NCBI RefSeq assembly: GCF_022775115.1
Contig: NZ_JALFLA010000082.1
Location: 1 to 35,399, forward strand
Source of the DNA: Agathobaculum sp.
GTDB lineage: Bacteria; Bacillota; Clostridia; Oscillospirales; Butyricicoccaceae
DNA: 35,399 nucleotides
Direction of reading: 5' to 3'
The position numbers and the translations under genes were made by a program. Below, piece after piece: positions 15,988-23,856 of the stretch (positions are counted from its first letter, which is position 1; every line of letters begins with the position of its first letter). A model generated the notes under the pieces. The model ran no database searches and had not been told where the DNA came from. It worked only from the letters and a program-made list of their open reading frames with translations.

Positions 15988-16611
15988 TTACTTGCCCTCC
16001 TTTCCGGCCATGACCTTTTGGATGACCGCGAAGATAAAGCCCATCATCAGAAAGCCGCCGGCCGGTAGGATCATCATCACCGCAGGGTTTGCGTTGAAGA
16101 ACGGAACAGCAATGCCCTTGCCTGCGTTGACATAGCCGGAAAGGATGGTGCCCGCGCCGAACAGCTCACGGAAGAAGCCCATGAGCACGAGCGCAAAGGT
16201 GAAGCCGAGGCCCATGACGATGCCGTCCAGCGCGGAGGGCAGTACCTTGTTCTTGGAGGCGAACGCCTCGGCGCGGCCAAGGATGATGCAGTTTACCACG
16301 ATAAGCGGCAGGAACAAACCCAGCGAGGCCGCCAGATCGGGCAGGTAGGCCTGCATCATCAGGTCGATCATGGTAACGAAGGTCGCAATAATTGTGATAA
16401 ACGCCGCGATACGCACCTTATCCGGGATGATCCTGCGCAGCAGCGAGATAACCACGTTCGAGCAGACCAGCACGACGGTCGCCGCCGCACCCATGCCGAT
16501 AGCGTTGGACAGCGAGGTCGTCGTGGCCAGTGCAGGACACAGGCCGATGGTCTGGATGAAAACCGGGTTATTGAGGATAACACCGGCCTTCAGTTGTTCC
16601 TTGAAATTCAT
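15988..16611 (-). CDS. rnfE: Rnf complex subunit RnfE
   Basis: The 207-residue polytopic membrane subunit is recognisable by NPVFIQTIGLCPALATTT near the start and LGLFLPLIVVNCIILGRAEAFA in the middle, the counterparts of the RnfA cysteine loops. It is needed for ion translocation by the complex. The gene lies 15 bases after rnfG and directly abuts rnfA. Confidence 0.95.
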   Translation of the reverse strand: MNFKEQLKAGVILNNPVFIQTIGLCPALATTTSLSNAIGMGAAATVVLVCSNVVISLLRRIIPDKVRIAAFITIIATFVTMIDLMMQAYLPDLAASLGLFLPLIVVNCIILGRAEAFASKNKVLPSALDGIVMGLGFTFALVLMGFFRELFGAGTILSGYVNAGKGIAVPFFNANPAVMMILPAGGFLMMGFIFAVIQKVMAGKEGK

Positions 16612-16626
16612 ATTGGCTTTCCTCCT

Positions 16627-17199
16627 TTAACCCAGCATGGCGACATACGACGCCGCGGTATTGACGCCCTTGGTCACCGCGCGGGAGGTGATCGTCGCGC
16701 CGGTGATGGCGTTGATCGAGCCGCCGTCCTTATTGACGGCGATGCTGCCGTCAGCCGGCTGGCCGACGTACTGCGCGATCCACTCCGCGTCCTGGCTCTT
16801 GGCGCCGAGACCCGGCGTTTCTCCGTGGGCGGTCACCTTGGCGCCCGCGACCGTGCCGTCCGCACGAATGCCGACGATCAGCGTCAGCGCGCCGCCAAAG
16901 CCCTTGGGCTTGACCTCGAGGCAGTAGCCCACCGCGTCACCGTCGATGGTCGCCTTATACACACCGCTGATCTCGGGCGTGTCCTTATCCGGCGCGGGCA
17001 CGATGGTGTTCAGATCCTCAAACGCCGCGCCGGGGATGATCTCCTCCATGGCGGTGTTGCGCTTGTCGATGTTGTTCTGCACGATCTTGTCCGCCGTCAT
17101 GCCGTTAATCACGCCGAGCAGCAGCGCGCAGAACAGCGTGATGAGGCCCAGTACGACGACAAGCTGTACAATGCCGCCTTCTTTTTTGCTGCTTTCCAT
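16627..17199 (-). CDS. rnfG: Rnf complex subunit RnfG (FMN-binding)
   Basis: The 190-residue protein has one N-terminal membrane helix (about 10-32) and an extracytoplasmic FMN-binding domain. The covalent flavin attachment motif TGAT is at 166-169 (NAITGATITSRAV); the second Thr would bond FMN through a phosphoester. HGETPGLGAK around 125 is another family hallmark. It starts three bases after the rnfD stop. Confidence 0.95.
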   Translation of the reverse strand: MESSKKEGGIVQLVVVLGLITLFCALLLGVINGMTADKIVQNNIDKRNTAMEEIIPGAAFEDLNTIVPAPDKDTPEISGVYKATIDGDAVGYCLEVKPKGFGGALTLIVGIRADGTVAGAKVTAHGETPGLGAKSQDAEWIAQYVGQPADGSIAVNKDGGSINAITGATITSRAVTKGVNTAASYVAMLG

Positions 17200-17202
17200 A
17201 AA

Positions 17203-18246
17203 TTACTGCGCCTCCTTCTTTACTTTATCAAGCTTATAGCCGAACTTGCGCGGATGGGTCTTCTTGTCGATCGCCCAAACCAGTGTGTTCATGATCAGGA
17301 TCGAGTAGGAAACACCCTCGGGCAGGCCGCCGAAGTAGCGGATGAACACGGTCAACAGGCCGCAGCCGATGCCGAAGATGATCTGCCCCTTGGGCGTTAC
17401 CGGGCTGGTGACGTAGTCAGTCGCCATAAAAATCGCGCCGAGCATCAGGCCACCCGAGAGCAGATGCGAGCACATCCACTCCACGCGGGACAGGTCGCCC
17501 ACCGGGAACAGGAAGGTGATGACCGCGACGGTCAGGATATATGCCGCCGGGATGTTAATGGTGATGACCTTGCGGTAGAGTAAGTACAGTCCGCCGGCCA
17601 GCAGAGCCAGTGCACAGGTCTCGCCCAGCGCGCCGCCGGTCTGGCCGAGCAGCAGGTCGATCAGCGCGACAGGCTTGGCTGGCGGGGCGGTCGGGCCGCT
17701 GACCGCGTCCAGAATGGTGCTGACCTTGAGTGTGGTCAGCGGGGTCGCGGTTGAGATCGCGTCAGTCACGGTCACATTGCCGAAAAGCGGTAGGCTGGCA
17801 TGCGCCGCGGTCCACGCAGTCATCAGCGCGGGCCACGAGGCCAGTAAGAACGCGCGCGCGCCGAGCGCGGGGTTCATAAAGTTCCGACCGATGCCGCCGA
17901 ACAGCATCTTGACCACGATGATGCCGAACAGCGCGCCGAACACCGGCAGCCACCACGGCGCGGCGACCGGGATGTTGAACGCGATCAGCACACCGGTGAC
18001 AAAACAGGACAGGTCGCCCACCGTATTCGGGTGCCCCACGATTTTGTTGTAAATAGTCTCGAACACCGCGCAGGCGACCATCGAGATAACGGTCAGCACC
18101 AGTGCGCGCGGGCCGAAGGTGAATACCGAAACAGCCAGCGCCGGAATCAGTGCGATCAGCACATCGAGCATCAGGCTGCGGGTGTCGTCATCCGCCTTGA
18201 TATGGGGTGAGGAGGTGACAACTACTTTACTCAGATCATATGCCAT
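17203..18246 (-). CDS. rnfD: Rnf complex subunit RnfD (FMN-binding membrane subunit)
   Basis: This polytopic membrane protein (347 residues, about ten hydrophobic segments) is part of the ion-translocating core. RNFMNPALGARAFLL near 121-135 is a clear family block. The flavin attachment region appears as STATPLTTLK at 165-174, where most relatives have S/T-GATP. The Gly is replaced by Thr here, but the modified Thr is kept. It lies 15 bases after rnfC. Confidence 0.95.
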   Translation of the reverse strand: MAYDLSKVVVTSSPHIKADDDTRSLMLDVLIALIPALAVSVFTFGPRALVLTVISMVACAVFETIYNKIVGHPNTVGDLSCFVTGVLIAFNIPVAAPWWLPVFGALFGIIVVKMLFGGIGRNFMNPALGARAFLLASWPALMTAWTAAHASLPLFGNVTVTDAISTATPLTTLKVSTILDAVSGPTAPPAKPVALIDLLLGQTGGALGETCALALLAGGLYLLYRKVITINIPAAYILTVAVITFLFPVGDLSRVEWMCSHLLSGGLMLGAIFMATDYVTSPVTPKGQIIFGIGCGLLTVFIRYFGGLPEGVSYSILIMNTLVWAIDKKTHPRKFGYKLDKVKKEAQ

Positions 18247-18261
18247 TTCGTTTTCCCCTCC

Positions 18262-19626
18262 TTACTTCTTCTCGGCCTTTTCGGCCTCAGCCTTGGCCTT
18301 TTCCGCCATGCGCTTAGCCTGTATCTTACCTTTGGACAGGCGGAACTGCGCGACCAGCGGGATGCGGGCCGGGCAGACATAGGAGCATGAGCCGCACTCG
18401 ATACAGTCCATCATGCCGCACTCGATCGCGTTGTCAAAGTCGTTGACCTTGCCGTACACGTTCATGTAAATCGGCAGCAGGTGCATCGGGCAGGCGTCAA
18501 TGCAGCGGGCGCAGCGGATGCACTGCGGATCGTCCACACGCTTATCCTCGTCCCCGGCAAAGCAGAGAAAGGCATTGGTGCCCTTGACAACCGGCGTATC
18601 CAGCGAAAACTGGGCGTTGCCCATCATCGGGCCACCGGCCAGCAGCTTGTTGGGCGCTTCCTTGAAGCCGCCGCAGGCGTCAATCAGCTTTTCTATCGGT
18701 GTGCCGATGCGGGCTTCAAGGTTTTTCGGATCGGCCACGGCCGAGCCGGCGATGGTGACCACGCGGCGAATGACCGGCATACCCGTGGTAAACCGGCGGT
18801 ATACCGCGCCGGCGGTATCGACGTTGAACACGGCGCAGGCCGCGTCCGCCGGCAGCTTGCCGGAGGGCACCTCGCGCCCGGTGCAGGCGTTGATGAGTTG
18901 CTTTTCCGCGCCCTGCGGATACTTACACTTGAGCGGGTAGAGCTTGAGCCGCGGATCGTCCGCAATCAGCTTTTCAATGCCGGGGAAGGTGTCGGCCTTG
19001 TTCTCCTCAATAGCGATGATCGCGTTCTGCACGCCCATGATGTCGGCCAGCATCTTCAGGCCGCCGATCACCTCTTCAGGGCGCTCGAGCAGCAGACGGT
19101 GGTCGCTGGTGATGTACGGCTCGCACTCCGCACCGTTGATGATGACCGTGTCGCACTTGCCAATGCCGGATTGGATCTTGACGTGAGTCGGGAAGGTCGC
19201 GCCGCCATGGCCGACGATGCCGGCCGAACGGATGCACTCGATGCGCTCCTCGTTGGACATGGACGCGAAGTCATACGGATGTACGGACTCATGCGGACGA
19301 TCCTCTCCATCGTTTTCGATCACGATGGACAGGAGCTTGCTGCCGCTCGGATGCAGGCGGGGTTCGATCGCCTTTACCTTGCCGGACACGGTTGCGTGGA
19401 CAGGGGCGCTGACAAAGCCGCCCGCCTCCGCGATGGGCTGCCCCAGATCCACGACATCACCGACCGAAACGATCGGCTTTGCCGGAGCGCCGATATGCAT
19501 AGAAACCGGCAGGACGACCTCGTCCGGCAGCGCCAGCTTCTCGATCGGCTTGGTGTTTGTCGCGGCCTTGTAGCCCGGGTCTGCGTGGGTACCGGGATGA
19601 ATGCCGCCACGGAACGAATACACCAT
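18262..19626 (-). CDS. rnfC: Rnf complex subunit RnfC (NADH-binding)
   Basis: At 454 residues, RnfC is the peripheral subunit that exchanges electrons with NAD(H). The N-terminus (FRGGIHPGTHADPGYKA) and the nucleotide/FMN-binding region (VGHGGATFPTHVKI, NGAECEPYITSDHRLL) are typical. Two [4Fe-4S] motifs follow, CIRCARCIDACPMHL and CIECGSCSYVCPARIPL. The C-terminus is a short Lys/Ala/Glu tail. I chose the ATG at 19626 because GAGAGGTG stands before it and the family start MVYSFRGG follows; an in-frame start 45 bases upstream has no such support. It is the first gene of the rnf operon. Confidence 0.95.
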   Translation of the reverse strand: MVYSFRGGIHPGTHADPGYKAATNTKPIEKLALPDEVVLPVSMHIGAPAKPIVSVGDVVDLGQPIAEAGGFVSAPVHATVSGKVKAIEPRLHPSGSKLLSIVIENDGEDRPHESVHPYDFASMSNEERIECIRSAGIVGHGGATFPTHVKIQSGIGKCDTVIINGAECEPYITSDHRLLLERPEEVIGGLKMLADIMGVQNAIIAIEENKADTFPGIEKLIADDPRLKLYPLKCKYPQGAEKQLINACTGREVPSGKLPADAACAVFNVDTAGAVYRRFTTGMPVIRRVVTIAGSAVADPKNLEARIGTPIEKLIDACGGFKEAPNKLLAGGPMMGNAQFSLDTPVVKGTNAFLCFAGDEDKRVDDPQCIRCARCIDACPMHLLPIYMNVYGKVNDFDNAIECGMMDCIECGSCSYVCPARIPLVAQFRLSKGKIQAKRMAEKAKAEAEKAEKK

Positions 19627-19733
19627 GTTTTTCACCTCTCTGTTATTCTGCGCAAGAAGAACCGGAACCAAGCTCCGGCTCCATCTTCATAATGGATCGG
19701 CAGGCCGCGTACACGCACAGCCTTGCACCTTAG

Positions 19734-19763
19734 ATTATACTGTTTATCACACCAAATAGGCAA
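19734..19763 (-). promoter_or_regulatory. Promoter of the rnf operon
   Basis: On the minus strand, TTGCCT (19758-19763) and TATAAT (19734-19739) are separated by 18 bases. The leader to rnfC is about 100 bases and contains a small hairpin near 19661-19678 that could influence expression. Confidence 0.65.
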
Positions 19764-19857
19764 CCCTAAAACACAAAAAATTTGACCAAAATTTCACGAA
19801 CATTGTGGGTCGGCCCGGCGACGGCGCGCCTGCTCCCTCTCCATCAGCCGCGCAAAA

Positions 19858-19894
19858 AGCAGCGGAGAGACCGCAAAACGGCCACTCCGCTGCT
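19858..19894 (-). terminator. Terminator downstream of spoVT copy 1
   Basis: Arms AGCAGCGGAG (19858-19867) and CTCCGCTGCT (19885-19894) form a perfect ten-base stem with further pairing inside. A five-A run on the plus strand gives a U tract for leftward transcripts. It closes the minus-strand spoVT unit. The stretch 19764-19857 next to it holds no gene I can support. Confidence 0.7.
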
Positions 19895-19946
19895 TGTATC
19901 GGTGTGAAAAGATGGTTTTTCTGATTTTTCCGCGCCGAACGCGGCG

Positions 19947-20126
19947 TCACCGTCCATCCGGGCGGCAATAGCGCTCGGTGTATTCGGTCGCGGCGGGATC
20001 ACCGCGCAGCGCGTGCTCTCCGGGATGCCCGCCCTTCGGGGCGACGGCTGCGGTGTCGATATGCGCTGCGTCGTCATACCGTGGGAATGCCTTTGGCTCG
20101 TTTCCGTGCGTCTTTCTGTGCTCCAT
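19947..20126 (-). CDS. Small hydrophilic hypothetical protein after spoVT
   Basis: A 59-residue charged protein begins 14 bases after the spoVT stop, with a GAGGAGG ribosome-binding site that overlaps that stop codon. The sequence (HRKTHGNEPKAFPRYDD, then HPGEHALRGDP) has no membrane helix and no motif I recognise. A terminator lies about 50 bases downstream, so it could be the second gene of the spoVT unit and hence a spore protein, but this is speculative. The other spoVT copy has no counterpart after it. Confidence 0.4.
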   Translation of the reverse strand: MEHRKTHGNEPKAFPRYDDAAHIDTAAVAPKGGHPGEHALRGDPAATEYTERYCRPDGR

Positions 20127-20140
20127 GCCGCCGCGCCTCC

Positions 20141-20683
20141 TCACATCGCCACGCGCTTGGACAAAAACTGCGCCGCAGTCTGGCACAGCTTGACGCCGAC
20201 CTCGTCGGCCGCTGCGTGGTCATCCTCGCTGACAAAGATGACGCAGCCCGTCACATCGCCGTCGGTGATGATCGGCACAGCGACCACCACATTATAGGAA
20301 TCGCTCGGCGACACGAGGATATCCGAGCCTTGCTCCGCGCCGCGCTCGTAAACCGCGCGCTGCTCCATCAGCGCCTCCAGCTCGGCCGAGATGCTCTTTT
20401 CCAGAATATCCTTTTTCGCGCCGCCCGCTGCGGCGATGACCGCGTCGCGGTCGCAGATCGCGCAGCTGACGCCCGCCGTGCGCGCAAGCGCCTCGGCCAG
20501 CTCGGCTGCGACTGCCCCCATCTCCCCCATCGGAGAGTATTTTTTGAAAATGACCTCGCCGTCGCGGTCGGTGAAAATCTCCAGCGGGTCGCCCTCCCGG
20601 ATACGCAGTGTGCGGCGGATCTCCTTCGGAATGACGACGCGGCCCAGATCATCTATACGGCGTACAATGCCGGTTGCCTTCAT
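20141..20683 (-). CDS. spoVT: Stage V sporulation regulator SpoVT (copy 1)
   Basis: This 180-residue transcription factor adjusts sigma-G-dependent genes in the developing spore. Residues 1-50 are the AbrB-type swapped-hairpin DNA-binding domain (TGIVRRIDDLGRVVIPKEIR). Residues about 56-180 are a GAF-like sensor domain (SCAICDRDAVIAAAGG, then PIITDGDVTGCVIF). The ATG at 20683 gives the usual start MKATGIVRR, with GGGAGGG in front. The first 56 residues are identical to those of the second copy at 34681-35223, and the GAF parts differ. A sigma-G-like promoter lies upstream. Confidence 0.95.
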   Translation of the reverse strand: MKATGIVRRIDDLGRVVIPKEIRRTLRIREGDPLEIFTDRDGEVIFKKYSPMGEMGAVAAELAEALARTAGVSCAICDRDAVIAAAGGAKKDILEKSISAELEALMEQRAVYERGAEQGSDILVSPSDSYNVVVAVPIITDGDVTGCVIFVSEDDHAAADEVGVKLCQTAAQFLSKRVAM

Positions 20684-20723
20684 TTGCGTGTTCCCTCCCA
20701 TACGGAATTTCTGGCTGTGGAGG

Positions 20724-20752
20724 TAGTATGACTTCGCAGCGGATAATTATGT
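20724..20752 (-). promoter_or_regulatory. Sigma-G-like promoter of spoVT copy 1
   Basis: On the minus strand, ACATA (20748-20752) and CATACTA (20724-20730) are 17 bases apart. CATACTA is the forespore sigma-G/F -10 motif, and Bacillus spoVT is sigma-G dependent. The second copy has the same elements at the same spacing. Confidence 0.6.
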
Positions 20753-20872
20753 AGCGCTACGTTGTGCAAATTTTGGCAGGCTGCTGCGCGGCAAGCGACA
20801 ATATGTTATTTTAATATAAATTATAACTTATTATATACCCTTTTGCCGACCATGCGCCGTCATGTGCGCGGC

Positions 20873-22141
20873 TCACGCCTCGGTCACGCGGCAGCCGGTG
20901 ACAATGGCGCGCGGTGCGCCGGTGAGCGCTGCGCCGGTAAACGGCGTATTGCTCGATTTGGAGCGGTAGCTTTGGTACACCTTGTTCGCGGTCCAGTCGA
21001 GCAGTACCAGCCGGGCATAGTTGCCCGCCCGCACCGCGCGGCCGGTCAGCCCGTACACCTTGGCCGGGTTCATGCTCATTTTTTCAATGAGCTGCATGGG
21101 CGTCATGCGGCCAGTCTGCACCAGATAGGTGCAGCAGACGGAAAACGCGGTCTCCAACCCGGTGATGCCCGAGGGCGCTTTGGCAAACTCCCGCGCCTTT
21201 TCCTCCGCCGTGTGCGGCGCGTGGTCGGTGACGATCATGTCGATCGTGCCATCGCACAGCCCCGCAATTAGCGCCTGCCGGTCAGTCTCCTGCCGCAGTG
21301 GCGGATTCATGCGCGCCAGCGTGCCGTGGTCAAGCACGTCCTCCTCGGTCAAGGCGAGGTGATGCGGCGTGACCTCAGCGTATATTTGTGCGCCCAGCGC
21401 CTTGCCCGCGCGGATGAGCGCGACCGACTGCGCCGAGGACACATGCTGGAACAGCACACGCGCGCCCGTATCGAGCGCCAGCGCAATATCCCGCGCGATC
21501 ATCGCGCTCTCGGCACAGGCACGCGCGCCGGGCACACCGAATTTTTCCGCCGCCGCCGAGCCGAAATTGACGCCCGGCGAGGGTACGAGCGACGGCTCCT
21601 CCTCATGGAAGGACAGCAGCGCGCCTAGCGCGGCCGCCCGCTCCATCGCCGCGCGGCACAGCCCGGCTGAGGTCAGGTTGATGCCGTCGTCGGTCAGGCA
21701 GGGCGCGCCAGCGTCCAGCAGCGCGCCGAAATCGGTCAGCTCCTGCCCTTTCAGTCCCCGGGTCACTGCGCCCGCCTGTAAAACCTGCACAGGACAATCC
21801 TTAGCCTTATCGGCCACATAGCGGATAATCTCGGGCGTATCGCAGGTCGGCAGCGTATTGGCCATGCAGATGACCGTCGCATATCCGCCCGCGGCGGCCG
21901 CCGCCGCACCTGTCAGCACATCCTCCTTGGCCGTCTGGCCGGGGTCGCGGAAGTGGACGTGCCCGTCGACAAAGCCCGGCGATACGGTCAGCCCGGCCGC
22001 GTCATACACCGCGCAGCCCGCGGGCGCGGCAAGGCGCGGCGCAAGCGCTTCGATCACGCCGTCCTCCCCGATGAGCACGTCGCCCGGTGCGTCCGTACCG
22101 GTGTACGGGTCGAGCACCCGTCCGTTTTGTATCAGCAGCAT
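20873..22141 (-). CDS. pyrC: Dihydroorotase (copy 1)
   Basis: At 422 residues this enzyme closes carbamoyl-aspartate to dihydroorotate in pyrimidine synthesis. The amidohydrolase metal motifs are visible: GHVHFRDPG near residue 60, LTDDGINLTS, FHEEEPSL, QHVSSAQSV, TPHHLAL and TDHAPHTAEEK in the second half. This is the longer, PyrC class I type. I chose the ATG at 22141, where GGGAGG precedes it and MLLIQNGRVLDPYTG follows, as in copy 2. It has its own promoter and is separated from the transporter upstream by a terminator, unlike copy 2. Confidence 0.93.
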   Translation of the reverse strand: MLLIQNGRVLDPYTGTDAPGDVLIGEDGVIEALAPRLAAPAGCAVYDAAGLTVSPGFVDGHVHFRDPGQTAKEDVLTGAAAAAAGGYATVICMANTLPTCDTPEIIRYVADKAKDCPVQVLQAGAVTRGLKGQELTDFGALLDAGAPCLTDDGINLTSAGLCRAAMERAAALGALLSFHEEEPSLVPSPGVNFGSAAAEKFGVPGARACAESAMIARDIALALDTGARVLFQHVSSAQSVALIRAGKALGAQIYAEVTPHHLALTEEDVLDHGTLARMNPPLRQETDRQALIAGLCDGTIDMIVTDHAPHTAEEKAREFAKAPSGITGLETAFSVCCTYLVQTGRMTPMQLIEKMSMNPAKVYGLTGRAVRAGNYARLVLLDWTANKVYQSYRSKSSNTPFTGAALTGAPRAIVTGCRVTEA

Positions 22142-22176
22142 ATGCAAACCTCCCTGCAAAGCGTGTTCTGCCTTCT

Positions 22177-22205
22177 ATTATAGCCGATGGCCGCGCACCT
22201 GTCCA
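22177..22205 (-). promoter_or_regulatory. Sigma-A promoter of pyrC copy 1
   Basis: On the minus strand, TGGACA (22200-22205) and TATAAT (22177-22182) are exactly 17 bases apart. Transcription would start about 30 bases before the ATG, leaving no room for a long pyrimidine-responsive leader. Confidence 0.75.
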
Positions 22206-22225
22206 TGTTCGCGCCGCGTTTTCAC

Positions 22226-22258
22226 AAAAAGCGCCCGCGGAAAACCTTCCACGGGCGC
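22226..22258 (-). terminator. Terminator after CDF transporter copy 1
   Basis: GCGCCCG at 22231-22237 and CGGGCGC at 22252-22258 pair, with further inner pairing of GGAA and TTCC. Five A on the plus strand (22226-22230) give a U tract for leftward transcription. It stops the DUF1294-CDF transcript before pyrC. Confidence 0.8.
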
Positions 22259-22266
22259 AGCGCTCA

Positions 22267-23433
22267 TTACATCTTGTGGTCAAAGGTCACCACAGGGTTA
22301 TACCGAACGTCAATTTCTTTTAATTGATTACGAATTGTCATCATCAAATTGCGCTTGGCGCTGACATCATATGTAAACGGTACGACCACATCGAAAATCA
22401 GGTTGATCTGCCGCTCACCGTCCACCACACGGAAATCGTGCATCGTCAGCGCTGGGTCGATCGCGCGCAGCGTGCTGTCCACATGCTCGCGCAGGGCGGC
22501 GATATGCGCGTTGTTGACGTCGATCGGATCCATATGGATGACCAGATACACACCGGTGCGCTGCCATACGTGCTTTTCCGCCTCGTCGATCGCCTCATGC
22601 ACGGCGACAAAGTCCGAATCCGCGGGCACCTCGGCATGAATTGAGGCCAGCGAGCGCCCCGCGCCGTAATTGTGCACGATCAGGTCGTGCACACCGACGA
22701 TGCAGTCCGACTCCATGACGATTTTGATGATGCTCTGCGCAACTTCGGGGTCGGCGGCCTCGCCCAGCAGGGGCGCGACCGTGTCCCGTGCGATGCCGAT
22801 GCCCGCCCAGATAATAAAGCCCGCCACCAGCACGCCCACATAACCGTCCACCGGCAGGGTGGTGAACCGCCCCGCGATCATGCCGAGGACGACCACGCCG
22901 GTCGTGATGACATCGTTGCGGCTGTCCTGTCCAGCGGCCATGAGCACGGGCGAGTCGATGCGCCGGCCAATGCTGACGTTAAACGCGCCCATCCAAAGCT
23001 TGACGAGCATGGATGCTGCGAGCACGCCGAGCAGCACGCCGGAAAACGCCACGGCGGTCGGGTGGAGGATACGGTCGACCGAGGTTTTGAAAAATTCCAC
23101 GCCCACCAAGATGATGAGAAAGGCCACGGCCAGCCCGGCGATGTATTCGGTGCGCCCATAGCCAAAGGGGTGCTTTTCGTCCGGCTCCTTGCCCGACACC
23201 TTGAAGCCAATGATCGAGATCAGGCAGGAAAGGCCGTCCGACAGGTTATTGAACGCATCTGCCGCGATCGAGATCGAGCCGGTCAGCAAGCCGATGGTCA
23301 GCTTGAGCGCAAACAGCAGCACATTGCAGGCAATGCCCACTGCGCCGGAAAGCACGCCGTAGGACTCGCGCACCCGCGCGTTGCGCGTATCGTCCGCGTT
23401 TTTGATGAACAGATGGATCAATGCATTGGTCAT
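22267..23433 (-). CDS. Cation diffusion facilitator transporter (copy 1)
   Basis: The 388-residue metal/proton antiporter of the CDF family has an N-terminal domain with about six membrane helices. Helix 2 carries AADAFNNLSD, with Asn62 and Asp66 in the site where relatives have D/HxxxD. Helix 5 carries QDSRNDV, a DxxxD site. The C-terminal cytoplasmic part (from about 225) is long and holds an unusual HDLIVHNYGAGRSLASIHAEVP segment and a final VVPFTYDVSAKRNLMM region typical of the ~390-residue clostridial CDF group. Substrate (Mn, Zn, Fe or Co) is not determined. Its ATG overlaps the DUF1294 stop. Copy 2 at 32065-33231 has identical length. Confidence 0.9.
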   Translation of the reverse strand: MTNALIHLFIKNADDTRNARVRESYGVLSGAVGIACNVLLFALKLTIGLLTGSISIAADAFNNLSDGLSCLISIIGFKVSGKEPDEKHPFGYGRTEYIAGLAVAFLIILVGVEFFKTSVDRILHPTAVAFSGVLLGVLAASMLVKLWMGAFNVSIGRRIDSPVLMAAGQDSRNDVITTGVVVLGMIAGRFTTLPVDGYVGVLVAGFIIWAGIGIARDTVAPLLGEAADPEVAQSIIKIVMESDCIVGVHDLIVHNYGAGRSLASIHAEVPADSDFVAVHEAIDEAEKHVWQRTGVYLVIHMDPIDVNNAHIAALREHVDSTLRAIDPALTMHDFRVVDGERQINLIFDVVVPFTYDVSAKRNLMMTIRNQLKEIDVRYNPVVTFDHKM

Positions 23434-23714
23434 AGCAATCCCCTTGAATACAATATGTTATATATGCCAACAATGATTGCAATTTGCAATATCATGATTG
23501 CCGGAATACCCAGCATAAAGCGACGGTGCAGCGTTTTGTGCCGAATGAGCAGCATGGTCAAATAAACGCCCGGCCCACCGCCCACCAGCGCCCAGAAAAA
23601 CAGCGTGCGCTCGGGCACCCGCGTCCAGCCGCGCGGCGCGGCCAGCTTATCATAAACGCAAACGGCCGCGCCGATGGCGCTGACCGCAAGAAAATACCAG
23701 ACCGCGTCACGCAC
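23430..23714 (-). CDS. DUF1294 family small membrane protein (copy 1)
   Basis: This 94-residue protein has three hydrophobic helices and the DUF1294 signature: VYDKLAAPRGWTRVPERTLFFWALVGGGPGV followed by RHKTLHRRFMLGIP. I chose the GTG at 23714 because AAGGGGG precedes it and the resulting protein aligns end to end with copy 2; an ATG further upstream would add residues lying in the promoter and terminator. The function of the family is unknown. It overlaps the CDF start by four bases, suggesting translational coupling. Confidence 0.8.
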   Translation of the reverse strand: MRDAVWYFLAVSAIGAAVCVYDKLAAPRGWTRVPERTLFFWALVGGGPGVYLTMLLIRHKTLHRRFMLGIPAIMILQIAIIVGIYNILYSRGLL

Positions 23715-23754
23715 GGCAGACCTGCCCCCTTGGAAGATGCTTTGTTGTTCCAGT

Positions 23755-23784
23755 ATTGTACCACATACCCGGCGCGGCTGCAAA
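23755..23784 (-). promoter_or_regulatory. Promoter of DUF1294-CDF copy 1
   Basis: On the minus strand, TTTGCA (23779-23784) and TACAAT (23755-23760) are 18 bases apart. Copy 2 has a matching promoter with the same spacing in the same place. Confidence 0.6.
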
Positions 23785-23814
23785 GGGCTGACGGCAAAAA
23801 TAGCCGCCGCTAAC

Positions 23815-23848
23815 AAAACCGGCATCCCGCATAGCTGCGGAACACCGG
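23815..23848 (-). terminator. Terminator after phospholipase-like copy 1
   Basis: CCGG at 23819-23822 pairs with CCGG at 23845-23848, with an inner stem CCGCA/TGCGG around a four-base loop. Four A (23815-23818) give a U tract leftward. The same slot in copy 2 also holds a terminator. Confidence 0.6.
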
Positions 23849-23856
23849 CTGTTTCT

